64,000 bases of DNA from Desulfosporosinus sp. GTDB lineage: Bacteria > Bacillota > Desulfitobacteriia > Desulfitobacteriales > Desulfitobacteriaceae. This document shows positions 7,245-15,167 of the stretch, piece after piece. The notes below the pieces were generated by a model. It saw nothing but the letters and a program-made list of their open reading frames with translations, was not told where the DNA came from and made no database searches. Position 1 is the first letter of the stretch, and each line of letters opens with the position of its first letter. The DNA lies in NCBI GenBank assembly GCA_031292055.1, contig JARLHV010000048.1, positions 1 to 64,000 on the forward strand, given 5' to 3'. A program made the translations under genes and the position numbers.

Positions 7245-8876
7245 ATGACTATCGCAAAAAAGTTTGTTGTCGGGATGTCAACCACTGTGCTACTTGCTGG
7301 TCTGCTGACAGGGTGCGGTGGAAACTCTGCCACATCAAGTAGTGGCGGGAATTCTAAGCAACTATTGAGAATGACTTTGTTGGCAGAACCGCAAGCCATG
7401 GACACATCAATTGCCAACGCCGCTGTATCATTTGATATTCTTAATCAAATTAACGAAGGTCTCTACCGTCTGGGGAAAAATGGGGAACCAATACCTGCTT
7501 TAGCTGCTGCGATGCCGGTGATTACAAATGGAGGAAGAACTTATACTATTAAACTGCGAGATAACCTCAAATGGTCGGATGGTTCAGCATTAACAGCTAA
7601 AGATTTCGCATATGCCTGGAAACGTACCTTAGATCCTAAAACAAAAGCAGATTACGCCTTTATGGTTGCCTGGATTGAAGGTGGAGATGCTTATATGAAC
7701 AGTAAAGGCAGCGCTGATCAAGTTCAAGTCAAGGCAATCGACGATAAAACGCTTACGTTCACATTAGTAAATCCAATTCCGTTTATGACCTCGCAACTTT
7801 CTTTCCCGGTCTTTTTTCCAGAAAATCAAGCATTTGTAGAAAAATATGGGGATAAGTATGCGGCCGATGCTGACAAGACATTGTCTGACGGTCCTTTTAC
7901 GCTCAGCAAATGGGATCATGAACAAAGTTTGACCTTAGTGAAAAACGAAAAGTATTGGGATAAAGATAATGTGAAACTAAACGAAGTGGATGTGCAAATT
8001 GCAGCGGACAATAACACATTAGCTAACTTGTATCAATCGAATGCCATTGATGAGGCACAAATTTCGCGTGACCAGGTGGATCAATGGAAGGCAAAGCCGG
8101 ATTATCTCGTTGAGCCCCAACTCTATATTACATACGTAGAGATGAACGAGAATGTCCCGGCTTTGAAAAACGACAAAATCCGCCAGGCTTTAGCGTTAGC
8201 GATTGACCGGAGTAGTTTAGTCGATATTGTGTTCCATGATGGAAGCCAATCGCCTACTGGATTTGTACCAAGCGGAACAAAGGATGGCAATAATAAAGAG
8301 TTTCGTGCTGATGCGGGAGATGTGCTGCCAAAATATGATCCTGCCCAAGCCAAAACATTATTAGCCGAAGGACTGAAAGAAGCGGGACTTACTTCCTTCC
8401 CAACAACTTTGAAATTTACCGGTGATGACACTGAAGATGGGAAAAAGGCCTTGGAATTTATTCAAGGCCAATGGAAACAAAATTTGGGAATTGATGTCAC
8501 AGTGGAGTCAATTCCACACAAGCTACGGATCGAACACGGACAAAAACATGAATTTGATTTGTTGCTATTTAACTGGGGAGCGGATTATAATGACCCAATG
8601 ACGTTCCTGGATTGCCATGAATCAACTTCTTCCTTTAACGAAAGCCAGTTTAAAGATCCGGAATACGATCAATTGATCGAAAAAGCCAAGGCAGAACCGG
8701 ATGGAGCAAAACGTGCTCAATATTTAGTCGATGCCGAAAAGATTTTGGTTAAGGAAATGCCGGTGGCTCCTGTCAACTTCCGTGCTTATTCCTATCTGGT
8801 CAAACCAAATGTCAAAAATATTCTCTTCTTCCCTTATGGTTCTGAGTGGGATCTCAAAAACGCATCTGTCGAATAG
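7245..8876 (+). CDS. oppA: Oligopeptide ABC transporter substrate-binding lipoprotein
   Basis: Protein of 543 aa in the SBP_bac_5 family that captures peptides outside the cell for the OppBCDF complex. A signal peptide ends in the lipobox LLTGC with lipidated Cys24. Typical family features follow: the early SLDP-equivalent QAMDTSIANA, WSDGSALTAKDFAYAWKR, and a late LLLFNWGADYNDPMTFLD. The ATG follows GGGGGAG. A terminator-like hairpin separates it from oppB, which usually allows more binding protein than permease to be made. Substrate preference (oligopeptide, dipeptide or a related solute) cannot be decided from sequence alone. Confidence 0.9.
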   Translation: MTIAKKFVVGMSTTVLLAGLLTGCGGNSATSSSGGNSKQLLRMTLLAEPQAMDTSIANAAVSFDILNQINEGLYRLGKNGEPIPALAAAMPVITNGGRTYTIKLRDNLKWSDGSALTAKDFAYAWKRTLDPKTKADYAFMVAWIEGGDAYMNSKGSADQVQVKAIDDKTLTFTLVNPIPFMTSQLSFPVFFPENQAFVEKYGDKYAADADKTLSDGPFTLSKWDHEQSLTLVKNEKYWDKDNVKLNEVDVQIAADNNTLANLYQSNAIDEAQISRDQVDQWKAKPDYLVEPQLYITYVEMNENVPALKNDKIRQALALAIDRSSLVDIVFHDGSQSPTGFVPSGTKDGNNKEFRADAGDVLPKYDPAQAKTLLAEGLKEAGLTSFPTTLKFTGDDTEDGKKALEFIQGQWKQNLGIDVTVESIPHKLRIEHGQKHEFDLLLFNWGADYNDPMTFLDCHESTSSFNESQFKDPEYDQLIEKAKAEPDGAKRAQYLVDAEKILVKEMPVAPVNFRAYSYLVKPNVKNILFFPYGSEWDLKNASVE

Positions 8877-8893
8877 TTAGATCAAGAAGATAG

Positions 8894-8923
8894 AGGGGTT
8901 CCAACCGGAACCCCTTCCTTTTT
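8894..8923 (+). terminator. Hairpin between oppA and oppB
   Basis: Arms AGGGGTTCC (8894-8902) and GGAACCCCT (8907-8915) with a 4-base loop, followed by TCCTTTTT. Its position inside the operon suggests partial termination. Confidence 0.8.
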
Positions 8924-8943
8924 AGTTTGTAGGAGGTGTTATC

Positions 8944-9873
8944 ATGTCTCGTTTTATACTGCGGCGGTTTTTTTATATGTTAATCACGTTCTGGATGATT
9001 GTTACCGTGACCTTTGTGCTCATGCATAATTTACCAGGGGATCCCTTCGCTAATTCTGAGAAACTTTCCACCCAGCAGAGGGCGTTGTTGTCCAAACAAT
9101 ATGGCTTGGATCGGCCAATTCTCGTTCAATACGAAGAATATCTCCTTCACATAGGCCAAGGGGACTTAGGAGTATCGTTTGCTTATCCCACCCGAAAGGT
9201 CACGGACATCATTAAAGAGTCGTTCCCGGCATCGGCTGAACTCGGAGCTGAATCGATTATTTTTTCTGTTTTGGTGGGTTTGATTCTCGGGATTACGGCA
9301 GCTCTCAAACATAATAAATCCTGGGATTATACGGCGATGTTTATTGCTATTGTCGGCGTCTCAATTCCGTCTTTTGTGCTGGGACCTATTTTACAATATT
9401 GGGTTGGTGTGAAATGGGGGATTTTACCTGCTGCACTTTGGGATGGACCCGCCAACCGAATCTTACCCGCCTTGACCTTGTCCTTTATGACGATCGCTAT
9501 AACGGCGAGAATGATGCGTACGTCCATGCTTGACGTCCTTAATGCGGATTATATTAAAACCGCTCGCTCGAAAGGGTTGTCTCAATTCGCCATTATCCTC
9601 AGGCACACACTGCGTAATGCGATTCTACCAATTGTGACGGTCCTTGGACCGATTACGGTAAATGTTATTACGGGAACTCTGGTGGTGGAACAGATTTTTG
9701 CAATACCAGGCTTAGGAAAATACTTTGTGCAAGCTGTTTATTCCAATGATTACACTTTAATCATGGGTTTAACCATTTTCTATAGTCTCCTGCTCATCGT
9801 CGTTATGTTCTTGACGGATATTGCCTACGGATTTATTGACCCTCGGATTCGTTTAGCGAAAGGGAGGAATTAA
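8944..9873 (+). CDS. oppB: Peptide ABC transporter permease OppB
   Basis: Inner-membrane permease of 309 aa with six predicted spans. The short N-terminal motif FVLMHNLPGDPF and the cytoplasmic coupling loop (ARMMRTSMLDVLNADYIKTARSKGL; key residues DYIKTARSKG) are typical of the DppB/OppB family. The ATG follows AGGAGG. It lies between the attenuating hairpin and oppC, 4 bases from the latter, so the two permeases are probably translated together and form the transmembrane channel as a heterodimer. Confidence 0.92.
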   Translation: MSRFILRRFFYMLITFWMIVTVTFVLMHNLPGDPFANSEKLSTQQRALLSKQYGLDRPILVQYEEYLLHIGQGDLGVSFAYPTRKVTDIIKESFPASAELGAESIIFSVLVGLILGITAALKHNKSWDYTAMFIAIVGVSIPSFVLGPILQYWVGVKWGILPAALWDGPANRILPALTLSFMTIAITARMMRTSMLDVLNADYIKTARSKGLSQFAIILRHTLRNAILPIVTVLGPITVNVITGTLVVEQIFAIPGLGKYFVQAVYSNDYTLIMGLTIFYSLLLIVVMFLTDIAYGFIDPRIRLAKGRN

Positions 9874-9877
9874 GACT

Positions 9878-10792
9878 ATGCCGGAAATCACAGATGACTT
9901 GTTTGCCCCCGCCCCAAAACAAGACCAGCAACAGAAAATTACTCGACCGTCGATCACCTATTGGCAAGATGCCTGGCGACGGTTGAAGAAAAATAAATTC
10001 GCGATGGCCGGTTTTTATTTTTTAATTGCAATCACCTTAATGGCAATTATTGGACCATATTTACAAAAAAGTGGGTATGAGCTGCAACATCTGGCAGCAA
10101 GAAATGAGATGCCAAATGGAGCTTACTGGTTTGGAACGGATGAATTTGGCCGGGATCTTTGGGTTCGACTTTGGTGGGGAACCCGTATTTCGTTGTTTAT
10201 TGGGATTATGGCTGCGTTGATGGATTTATGTATTGGAGTTCTTTATGGTGGAGTTTCCGCCTATTACGGTGGAAAAATTGATGATATTATGCAGCGTTTT
10301 ATCGAAGTAGTATACTCCATTCCGTATTTGTTGATTACAGTTTTACTGATTGTGATGATGGGAGCGGGAATCTGGACGATCATATTCGCTTATGGCATAA
10401 CAGGTTGGATTTCAATGGCTCGTCTGGTTCGGGGACAAGTCCTCTCTTTGAAAGAACAAGAATACGTGTTAGCGGCCACCTCTTTGGGTGCCAGCTCTTG
10501 GCGAATTATTACAAAACATTTAATTCCCAATGCACTTAGTTTTATCATTATTCAGATTACGTTTACGATTCCCCAAGCTATTTTTACAGAAGCTTTTCTT
10601 TCCTTTCTTGGACTCGGAGTCAAGGTTCCTCTGGCTTCATTAGGAATGCTTCTCTCGGATGGCGTCGGTTCTATGCGCGTTTATCCATGGCGGTTGTTGT
10701 TCCCTGCCCTGGTTTTTTCTTTGATGATGGTTTCGTTTAATCTTCTTGGAGACGGTTTGCGCGATGCGCTTGATCCGAAATTTAGAAAGTAA
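9878..10792 (+). CDS. oppC: Peptide ABC transporter permease OppC
   Basis: Second permease subunit, 304 aa. It begins with a polar cytoplasmic N terminus and the WRRLKKNKFAMAGF element that marks the OppC N-terminal domain. A periplasmic-type loop with WFGTDEFGRDLWVRLWWG follows, then the coupling motif VLAATSLGASSWRII. The C terminus LGDGLRDALDPKFRK is characteristic of DppC/OppC. It partners OppB in the membrane. It is 12 bases upstream of oppD. Confidence 0.92.
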   Translation: MPEITDDLFAPAPKQDQQQKITRPSITYWQDAWRRLKKNKFAMAGFYFLIAITLMAIIGPYLQKSGYELQHLAARNEMPNGAYWFGTDEFGRDLWVRLWWGTRISLFIGIMAALMDLCIGVLYGGVSAYYGGKIDDIMQRFIEVVYSIPYLLITVLLIVMMGAGIWTIIFAYGITGWISMARLVRGQVLSLKEQEYVLAATSLGASSWRIITKHLIPNALSFIIIQITFTIPQAIFTEAFLSFLGLGVKVPLASLGMLLSDGVGSMRVYPWRLLFPALVFSLMMVSFNLLGDGLRDALDPKFRK

Positions 10793-10804
10793 GGAAGTGT
10801 TCGT

Positions 10805-11800
10805 GTGAAAAATATTCTGGAAGTAAAAGATCTCAAGGTTTCTTTTCATACGTATGCGGGAGAAGTTCAGGCAGTGCGAGGGGTTTCCTTCGAGTTAAGG
10901 AAAGGGGAAGTCTTGGCAATTGTGGGAGAATCCGGGTGCGGAAAATCCGTAACTTCTCAAACCATTATGCGCTTAATTCCGAGCCCGCCTTCAATAATTA
11001 AAGCAGGCTCAATTATCTTTGACGAAACGATAGACTTGGTTCAACTCAGCCTGAAAGAAATGGAATCAATTCGGGGTTCCGAAATTGGGATGATCTTTCA
11101 AGATCCCATGACGTCCTTAAATCCTACCATGACGATTGGCAAGCAAATCACCGAAGGTTTAGTCAAACATCAAGGGCTCACGCAAGAAAAAGCCCAAAAA
11201 CAGGCAATCGAACTCCTCCTATTGGTAGGTATCTCTCGTCCAGAAACTCGGATAAAACAATACCCTCATGAATTCTCAGGCGGGATGCGTCAACGAGTGA
11301 TGATTGCAATTTCTCTGGCCTGTCGTCCGAAATTATTGATTGCGGATGAACCTACCACAGCCCTTGATGTCACCATTCAAGCTCAAATTATTGATTTGTT
11401 AAAAGATTTGCAGGACAAAATCGGTTCTTCCATTATTATTATTACTCATAATTTAGGGGTTGTCGCCGACATTGCTCAACGTGTGGCCGTAATGTATGCA
11501 GGAAAAATAGTGGAACAAGGAACAGTGGATGACATTTTCTATTCTGCTCAGCATCCTTATACCTGGGGCCTTTTGCATTCCATCTTACGGCTTGATGATG
11601 AAGAAAAGAGCGAATTGGTACCTATTGAAGGAATGCCACCGGATTTGTTAGACCCTCCGCTAGGGTGTGCTTTTGCTGCACGGTGTCCGCACGCCTTGAA
11701 CATATGTTTAAAGGAAGATCCGCAAACTCAAATTATCCAAGATGAACACAGTATGGCCTGTTGGTTAATGGACAAGCGTGTTAAGGTGAAAATTTGCTGA
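10805..11800 (+). CDS. oppD: Peptide ABC transporter ATPase OppD
   Basis: ATP-binding subunit, 331 aa, starting at GTG after AAGGAAGTG. Walker A is GESGCGKS at 41-48, the signature is FSGGMRQRV, Walker B is LLIADEPTTALD and the switch His is in ITHNL. The C-terminal oligopeptide-transporter extension contains LGCAFAARCPHALNIC, whose cysteines bind a metal or cluster in some relatives. It works with OppF as the ATPase heterodimer that powers the OppBC channel. Confidence 0.92.
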   Translation: MKNILEVKDLKVSFHTYAGEVQAVRGVSFELRKGEVLAIVGESGCGKSVTSQTIMRLIPSPPSIIKAGSIIFDETIDLVQLSLKEMESIRGSEIGMIFQDPMTSLNPTMTIGKQITEGLVKHQGLTQEKAQKQAIELLLLVGISRPETRIKQYPHEFSGGMRQRVMIAISLACRPKLLIADEPTTALDVTIQAQIIDLLKDLQDKIGSSIIIITHNLGVVADIAQRVAVMYAGKIVEQGTVDDIFYSAQHPYTWGLLHSILRLDDEEKSELVPIEGMPPDLLDPPLGCAFAARCPHALNICLKEDPQTQIIQDEHSMACWLMDKRVKVKIC

Positions 11801-11818
11801 AAGGAAGGAGGAAACACT

Positions 11819-12772
11819 GTGTCTGAAACTATCTTGGAAGTTAATAATTTGAAAAAATATTTTGGCGTTACAAATGGCGTTTTAAAAGCTGTGGACAATG
11901 TCAGTTTATCCATTCAACGCGGAGAAACATTTGGCTTAGTTGGAGAATCGGGATGTGGAAAATCGACTTTGGGACGCACGATTATGCGTTTATATAGTGC
12001 AACTGACGGAGAGGTTCTATTTAATGGCGAAAATGTTCATCAGTTGAAAGGCGGTAGGTTGAAACAGTTTAATCGTGAGATGCAAATGGTATTTCAGGAC
12101 CCTTATGCATCTCTGAATCCACGCATGACTGTAGGGGATATCATTGCCGAAGGGATTGATATCCATAGATTATATAGTGGGGTCAAACGGCGGGAACGAG
12201 TCGCAGAGTTGCTGCATACAGTAGGCCTTCCTGAAGAACATGCTTCCCGATTCCCGCATGAATTTTCCGGGGGACAAAGGCAACGAATTGGAATCGCGCG
12301 TGCCCTGGCAATTAAACCCCAATTTATCGTGGCCGATGAGCCCGTCTCGGCGTTGGACGTTTCGGTTCAAGCTCAGGTCATCAATTTATTTAAGCGTCTG
12401 CAAAAAGAAAATGGACTGACATACCTGTTTATTTCTCACGATTTAGCGATGGTCAAGCACATTGCTGATCGTTGCGGGGTGATGTATTTAGGAGCATTGA
12501 TGGAAGTCGCTAAAGCTAGCGAGTTATATCGTAAACCCCTTCATCCTTATACCGTAGCCTTATTATCCGCGATCCCTATTCCCGACCCTGAAGTGGAACG
12601 GAAGCGGGAGAGAGTTATTTTAGAAGGGGATGTACCTTCTCCGATCAATCCTCCACCCGGTTGTCGCTTTTTTGCCCGGTGTCCAAAAGCTATGCCTGAA
12701 TGCCAAGTTAATGCCCCGCGTTTGATTGCCGTGGAAACGGAACATTATGTGGCATGTCATTTATATAAGTAG
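11819..12772 (+). CDS. oppF: Peptide ABC transporter ATPase OppF
   Basis: Second ATPase subunit, 317 aa, GTG start after AAGGAAGGAGG. Walker A is GESGCGKST at 42-50, the signature is FSGGQRQRI, Walker B is FIVADEPVSALD and the switch is ISHDL. The C-terminal extension with GCRFFARCPKAMPEC matches that of OppD. It is the last gene of the operon. No hairpin with a T run follows, so the transcript may continue into the spacer before the DinB gene. Confidence 0.92.
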   Translation: MSETILEVNNLKKYFGVTNGVLKAVDNVSLSIQRGETFGLVGESGCGKSTLGRTIMRLYSATDGEVLFNGENVHQLKGGRLKQFNREMQMVFQDPYASLNPRMTVGDIIAEGIDIHRLYSGVKRRERVAELLHTVGLPEEHASRFPHEFSGGQRQRIGIARALAIKPQFIVADEPVSALDVSVQAQVINLFKRLQKENGLTYLFISHDLAMVKHIADRCGVMYLGALMEVAKASELYRKPLHPYTVALLSAIPIPDPEVERKRERVILEGDVPSPINPPPGCRFFARCPKAMPECQVNAPRLIAVETEHYVACHLYK

Positions 12773-12892
12773 CCAGCTATAGCCGTCAAGTTATAGAGGG
12801 TATCGTCTGAAACCTTAAGAGAAGTAGGATACATTGGTTGCTTTGGATAGTTGGTTATAATTTGATATAATTAAAAAAAGGAGGTGAATAAT

Positions 12893-13360
12893 TTGAAAGA
12901 ATTTTTATTCAACCAGCTTAAAGTTGTACGAAGTAACACGATCAATGAAGTAAAAGAACTCAGTGAAAGTCAAGTAGATACAATACCTGAAGGCTTTAAT
13001 AATAACATCCGTTGGAATCTCGGTCATGTTTATCTAGTTCAAGAGCGATTTGCTTTCGGCTTTACACAAGAACCGATGCAAATGCCGGACGAATTTACGG
13101 ATTTATTTGGCAAAGACAGTAAACCCTCGGACTGGAAGGTGCAACCCCCAACCTTACCAGAGCTAATTAAAATGTTAGAAGATCAAACAAGCCGAATTAA
13201 AGAAAAGCTAAATAACCGCTTAGACGAAGCCGTTGTAAATCCATTAAGTATGCCCTCGGGCTTAACTTTGAAGACGATAGGGGAATTTCTGACATTTTCT
13301 ATGTATCATGAAGGTATGCATGTTCAAACAATTAGAATGTTGAAGAGATTTGGCACCTAA
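12893..13360 (+). CDS. DinB-family four-helix protein
   Basis: Small alpha-helical protein, about 155 aa, of the DinB/YfiT-like superfamily. Family members use three His residues to bind a divalent metal; candidates here are His in WNLGHVYLVQERF and the two His of SMYHEGMHVQTI. Some members are bacillithiol- or mycothiol-dependent transferases, others have no known role, so the function is open. The frame could start at GTG 12884, but that codon is part of the Shine-Dalgarno AAGGAGGTG. TTG 12893, six bases after it, is the better start. Two TATAAT-like boxes lie at about 12854-12870. Confidence 0.75.
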   Translation: MKEFLFNQLKVVRSNTINEVKELSESQVDTIPEGFNNNIRWNLGHVYLVQERFAFGFTQEPMQMPDEFTDLFGKDSKPSDWKVQPPTLPELIKMLEDQTSRIKEKLNNRLDEAVVNPLSMPSGLTLKTIGEFLTFSMYHEGMHVQTIRMLKRFGT

Positions 13361-13373
13361 AAACATTGTTGCG

Positions 13374-13419
13374 AAGAACCCCCTCTTAGGCTTAATCAGC
13401 GGAGGAGGGGGTTCTTTTT
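13374..13419 (+). terminator. Intrinsic terminator after the DinB gene
   Basis: Arms AAGAACCCCCTC (13374-13385) and GAGGGGGTTCTT (13405-13416) followed by TTT. A separate short hairpin, GTTCAGC/GCTGAAC, lies at 13449-13467. Confidence 0.85.
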
Positions 13420-13508
13420 GATGTATCGTCGATTGATGAAGTTTCGATGTTCAGCTTTTAGCTGAACGAGTTCACTTAAAAAGTAAAAAAAATTTATGGC
13501 TTTTGCTT

Positions 13509-13537
13509 GTTTAAATCTTCACATTCCTGAGCAAACT
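13509..13537 (+). promoter_or_regulatory. Candidate sigma-F promoter of spoIIR
   Basis: GTTTA (13509-13513), 15 bases, then GAGCAAACT (13529-13537). It resembles the sigma-F pattern (GywTA, about 15, GGnrAnAnT) except at two -10 positions. The spoIIR gene of B. subtilis is sigma-F dependent, which supports the reading. Confidence 0.4.
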
Positions 13538-13615
13538 GATATTAGAGGAAAAGTTTTAGAAACTCTAATAGAGAGAACGGATACGAGATGTTCAGGAGAG
13601 AGGGGTTTAGACAGT

Positions 13616-14308
13616 ATGAAAGTAATTGGGATAACTATAACCTTGATCATAATTTTGGTGACCGGTGCTTTTTGGGGACCTATTCGGGCAGGAAATGCAC
13701 TAGAAACCTCGAATAGGGAGGCAGTTGCTCAGGACGTGGCAATCGCTCCAAAGCCGGATCAATTAATTCGTTTTCACGTTCTCGCCAATTCAGACAGTGA
13801 ACAGGATCAAGCATTGAAGCGAGCAGTTCGAGATGCCATTCTAAAAGCAGTTTCTCCACAGTTAGCAGTTTCTCAGTCTTTAGAGGAATCACGGCAAATT
13901 CTTAAGAAGGTTCGTCCAGACATGGAGGATATTGGGCGGTCAGTGGTGAAAGCCTGGGGTAAGGATTATGCAGTACATACAGAGTATGGTCATTTTAGCT
14001 TTCCTACGAAGTCCTATGGATCATTGGTGCTACCGGCTGGTGACTATGAAGCATTACGCGTGGTGATCGGAGCAGGCCAAGGAGCAAACTGGTGGTGCGT
14101 GCTTTTCCCTCCGCTTTGCTTTATTGATATTGATCATTCCACGGCTGTTCAAGTGGATGGAAAACCGGGGATTCCGATTAAAAATAACTCTACAGTTTAT
14201 CCATTCAAGCAGACAGCAAAAGCTACGGCGAGCTTACCGAAGGTGCGTTTTTATTTTTTGGAAATGATACAACGAATTTTGGGCTGTGTTAATACAAATA
14301 TTTCCTAA
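13616..14308 (+). CDS. spoIIR: Stage II sporulation protein R
   Basis: Forespore signalling protein of 230 aa that is secreted into the intermembrane space and triggers SpoIIGA to process pro-sigma-E in the mother cell. It has an N-terminal hydrophobic segment (ITITLIIILVTGAFWG) and the family core IRFHVLANSDSEQDQALKRAVRD. The conserved C-terminal part contains GAGQGANWWCVLFPPLCFID. The open frame extends upstream to 13496, but ATG 13616 follows AGAGAGGGG and gives a proper signal peptide, while the longer version would overlap the promoter. Confidence 0.92.
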   Translation: MKVIGITITLIIILVTGAFWGPIRAGNALETSNREAVAQDVAIAPKPDQLIRFHVLANSDSEQDQALKRAVRDAILKAVSPQLAVSQSLEESRQILKKVRPDMEDIGRSVVKAWGKDYAVHTEYGHFSFPTKSYGSLVLPAGDYEALRVVIGAGQGANWWCVLFPPLCFIDIDHSTAVQVDGKPGIPIKNNSTVYPFKQTAKATASLPKVRFYFLEMIQRILGCVNTNIS

Positions 14309-14365
14309 AAAAGAGGATAAAAGCTAAAATTTTAAATGTTAACAGATAGTTTCGTAACTTTGCCA

Positions 14366-14394
14366 TTGACGTACTTGTCTCTTTAGGATATAAT
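14366..14394 (+). promoter_or_regulatory. Strong vegetative promoter for tRNA-Ser
   Basis: TTGACG (14366-14371), 17 bases, TATAAT (14389-14394). It lies about 58 bases before the tRNA. Confidence 0.75.
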
Positions 14395-14452
14395 CTCTCT
14401 TGTTCACTAAATTCCTGAAAATATTAATAGTGTTTCAAGATTTATCGAACTC

Positions 14453-14544
14453 GGAGAGGTGGCTGAGTGGTCGAAGGCGCCCGCCTGGAAAGCGGGTACA
14501 TTGGGCAACCGGTGTCGAGGGTTCAAATCCCTCTCTCTCCGCCA
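14453..14544 (+). tRNA. tRNA-Ser (anticodon GGA)
   Basis: Class II tRNA, 92 nt with CCA encoded. The acceptor arms GGAGAGG and TCTCTCC pair (last pair G-U). The anticodon stem CCCGC/GCGGG holds the loop CTGGAAA, anticodon GGA. A long variable arm follows (about 14492-14518), as expected for serine. The T loop is TTCAAAT. A serine tRNA next to the SRP RNA and dnaX is also the arrangement in B. subtilis. Confidence 0.95.
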
Positions 14545-14630
14545 TTTTTGGAAGATTTTAGCCAAAGTATTCGACTTCGGCTTTTTTACTAGTTAGAAAG
14601 TATTAACTAACGTTTTTATACTTTCAAAAA

Positions 14631-14775
14631 TGTCCCTTCTCGCCATTTTTGGCTACAGGGACATTTGGTCATTCATGGCCAACGCATAAGTACGACTAAG
14701 GCTAGCGCCTGCGTCTGCGGGGTCCCTTCTCGCCAGCTATGGCTACAGGGACACTCGGCCATCCTTGGCCAGCGC
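14631..14775 (+). repeat. Direct 55-bp repeats, each a hairpin, 90 bp apart
   Basis: Copy A is 14631-14685 and copy B is 14721-14775, differing at about ten positions. Each has GTCCCTTCTCGCCA, a short variable loop, then TGGCTACAGGGAC, and so folds into a stem. Each ends in a GGCC-rich stretch. The sequence between them, ACTAAGGCTAGCGCC, is nearly complementary to the GGCGCTAGCTAAGTC after copy B. They lie between tRNA-Ser and the SRP RNA promoter. Confidence 0.75.
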
Positions 14776-14817
14776 TTGGCGCTAGCTAAGTCTTCTATAT
14801 TTTGTTATAATTAGTTT

Positions 14818-15090
14818 AGCCGTACTAGATGGGGAGGTAGCGGTTCCCTGTAACTTGCAGTCCGCTCTAGCAAGGTGGAAGTCCCGCGAAAGGTCCTCGC
14901 CTGTGAAGCTGTCTTTGGTGGGCAGCGATGAGATTTTGGTCTTACGCAACAGGACACTCCGAACCGTGTCAGATCTTGACGGAAGCAGCACTAAGGAGAG
15001 CGTTTTGTGTGCCGTAAGGTTGCCTGAATTGAGTTTGCCGACCAAGGTAACGTTCGGAGGTGATGGTTCAATCAAGGGTGTACGGCTATT
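14818..15090 (+). ncRNA. ffs: Signal recognition particle RNA, large bacterial type
   Basis: About 270 nt. The ends pair (AGCCGTAC at 14818 with GTACGGCT at 15080-15087). The 5' Alu-type part contains TGGGGAGGTAGCGGTTCCC-like sequence and CCGCTCTAGCA. The conserved helix 8 is present as GTGTCAGATCTTGACGGAAGCAGC, given here only by its key parts GTGTCAG, TTGACGGAAGCAGC and CACTAAG. The core apex is TTGACGG rather than the more common TCCGG. It binds Ffh and targets membrane proteins. A TATAAT lies at 14806-14811 just upstream. Open frames across this stretch are not coding. Confidence 0.93.
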
Positions 15091-15103
15091 TATAAATTAA
15101 GAT

Positions 15104-15130
15104 AAAGGTGGTCAATGTACCATCTTTTTT
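15104..15130 (+). terminator. Terminator of SRP RNA
   Basis: GGTGGT (15107-15112), loop CAATGT, ACCATC and six T. It ends the RNA about 35 bases before dnaX. Confidence 0.7.
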
Positions 15131-15167
15131 GGTATAAGAAACACTCTGTTTTATCGAGGGTGAAAAT

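Noticed and set aside
14782..15100. Open frames on both strands across the SRP RNA
   Set aside because: The stretch is explained by a structured RNA with paired ends and a conserved helix 8; no ribosome binding site or homology supports coding.
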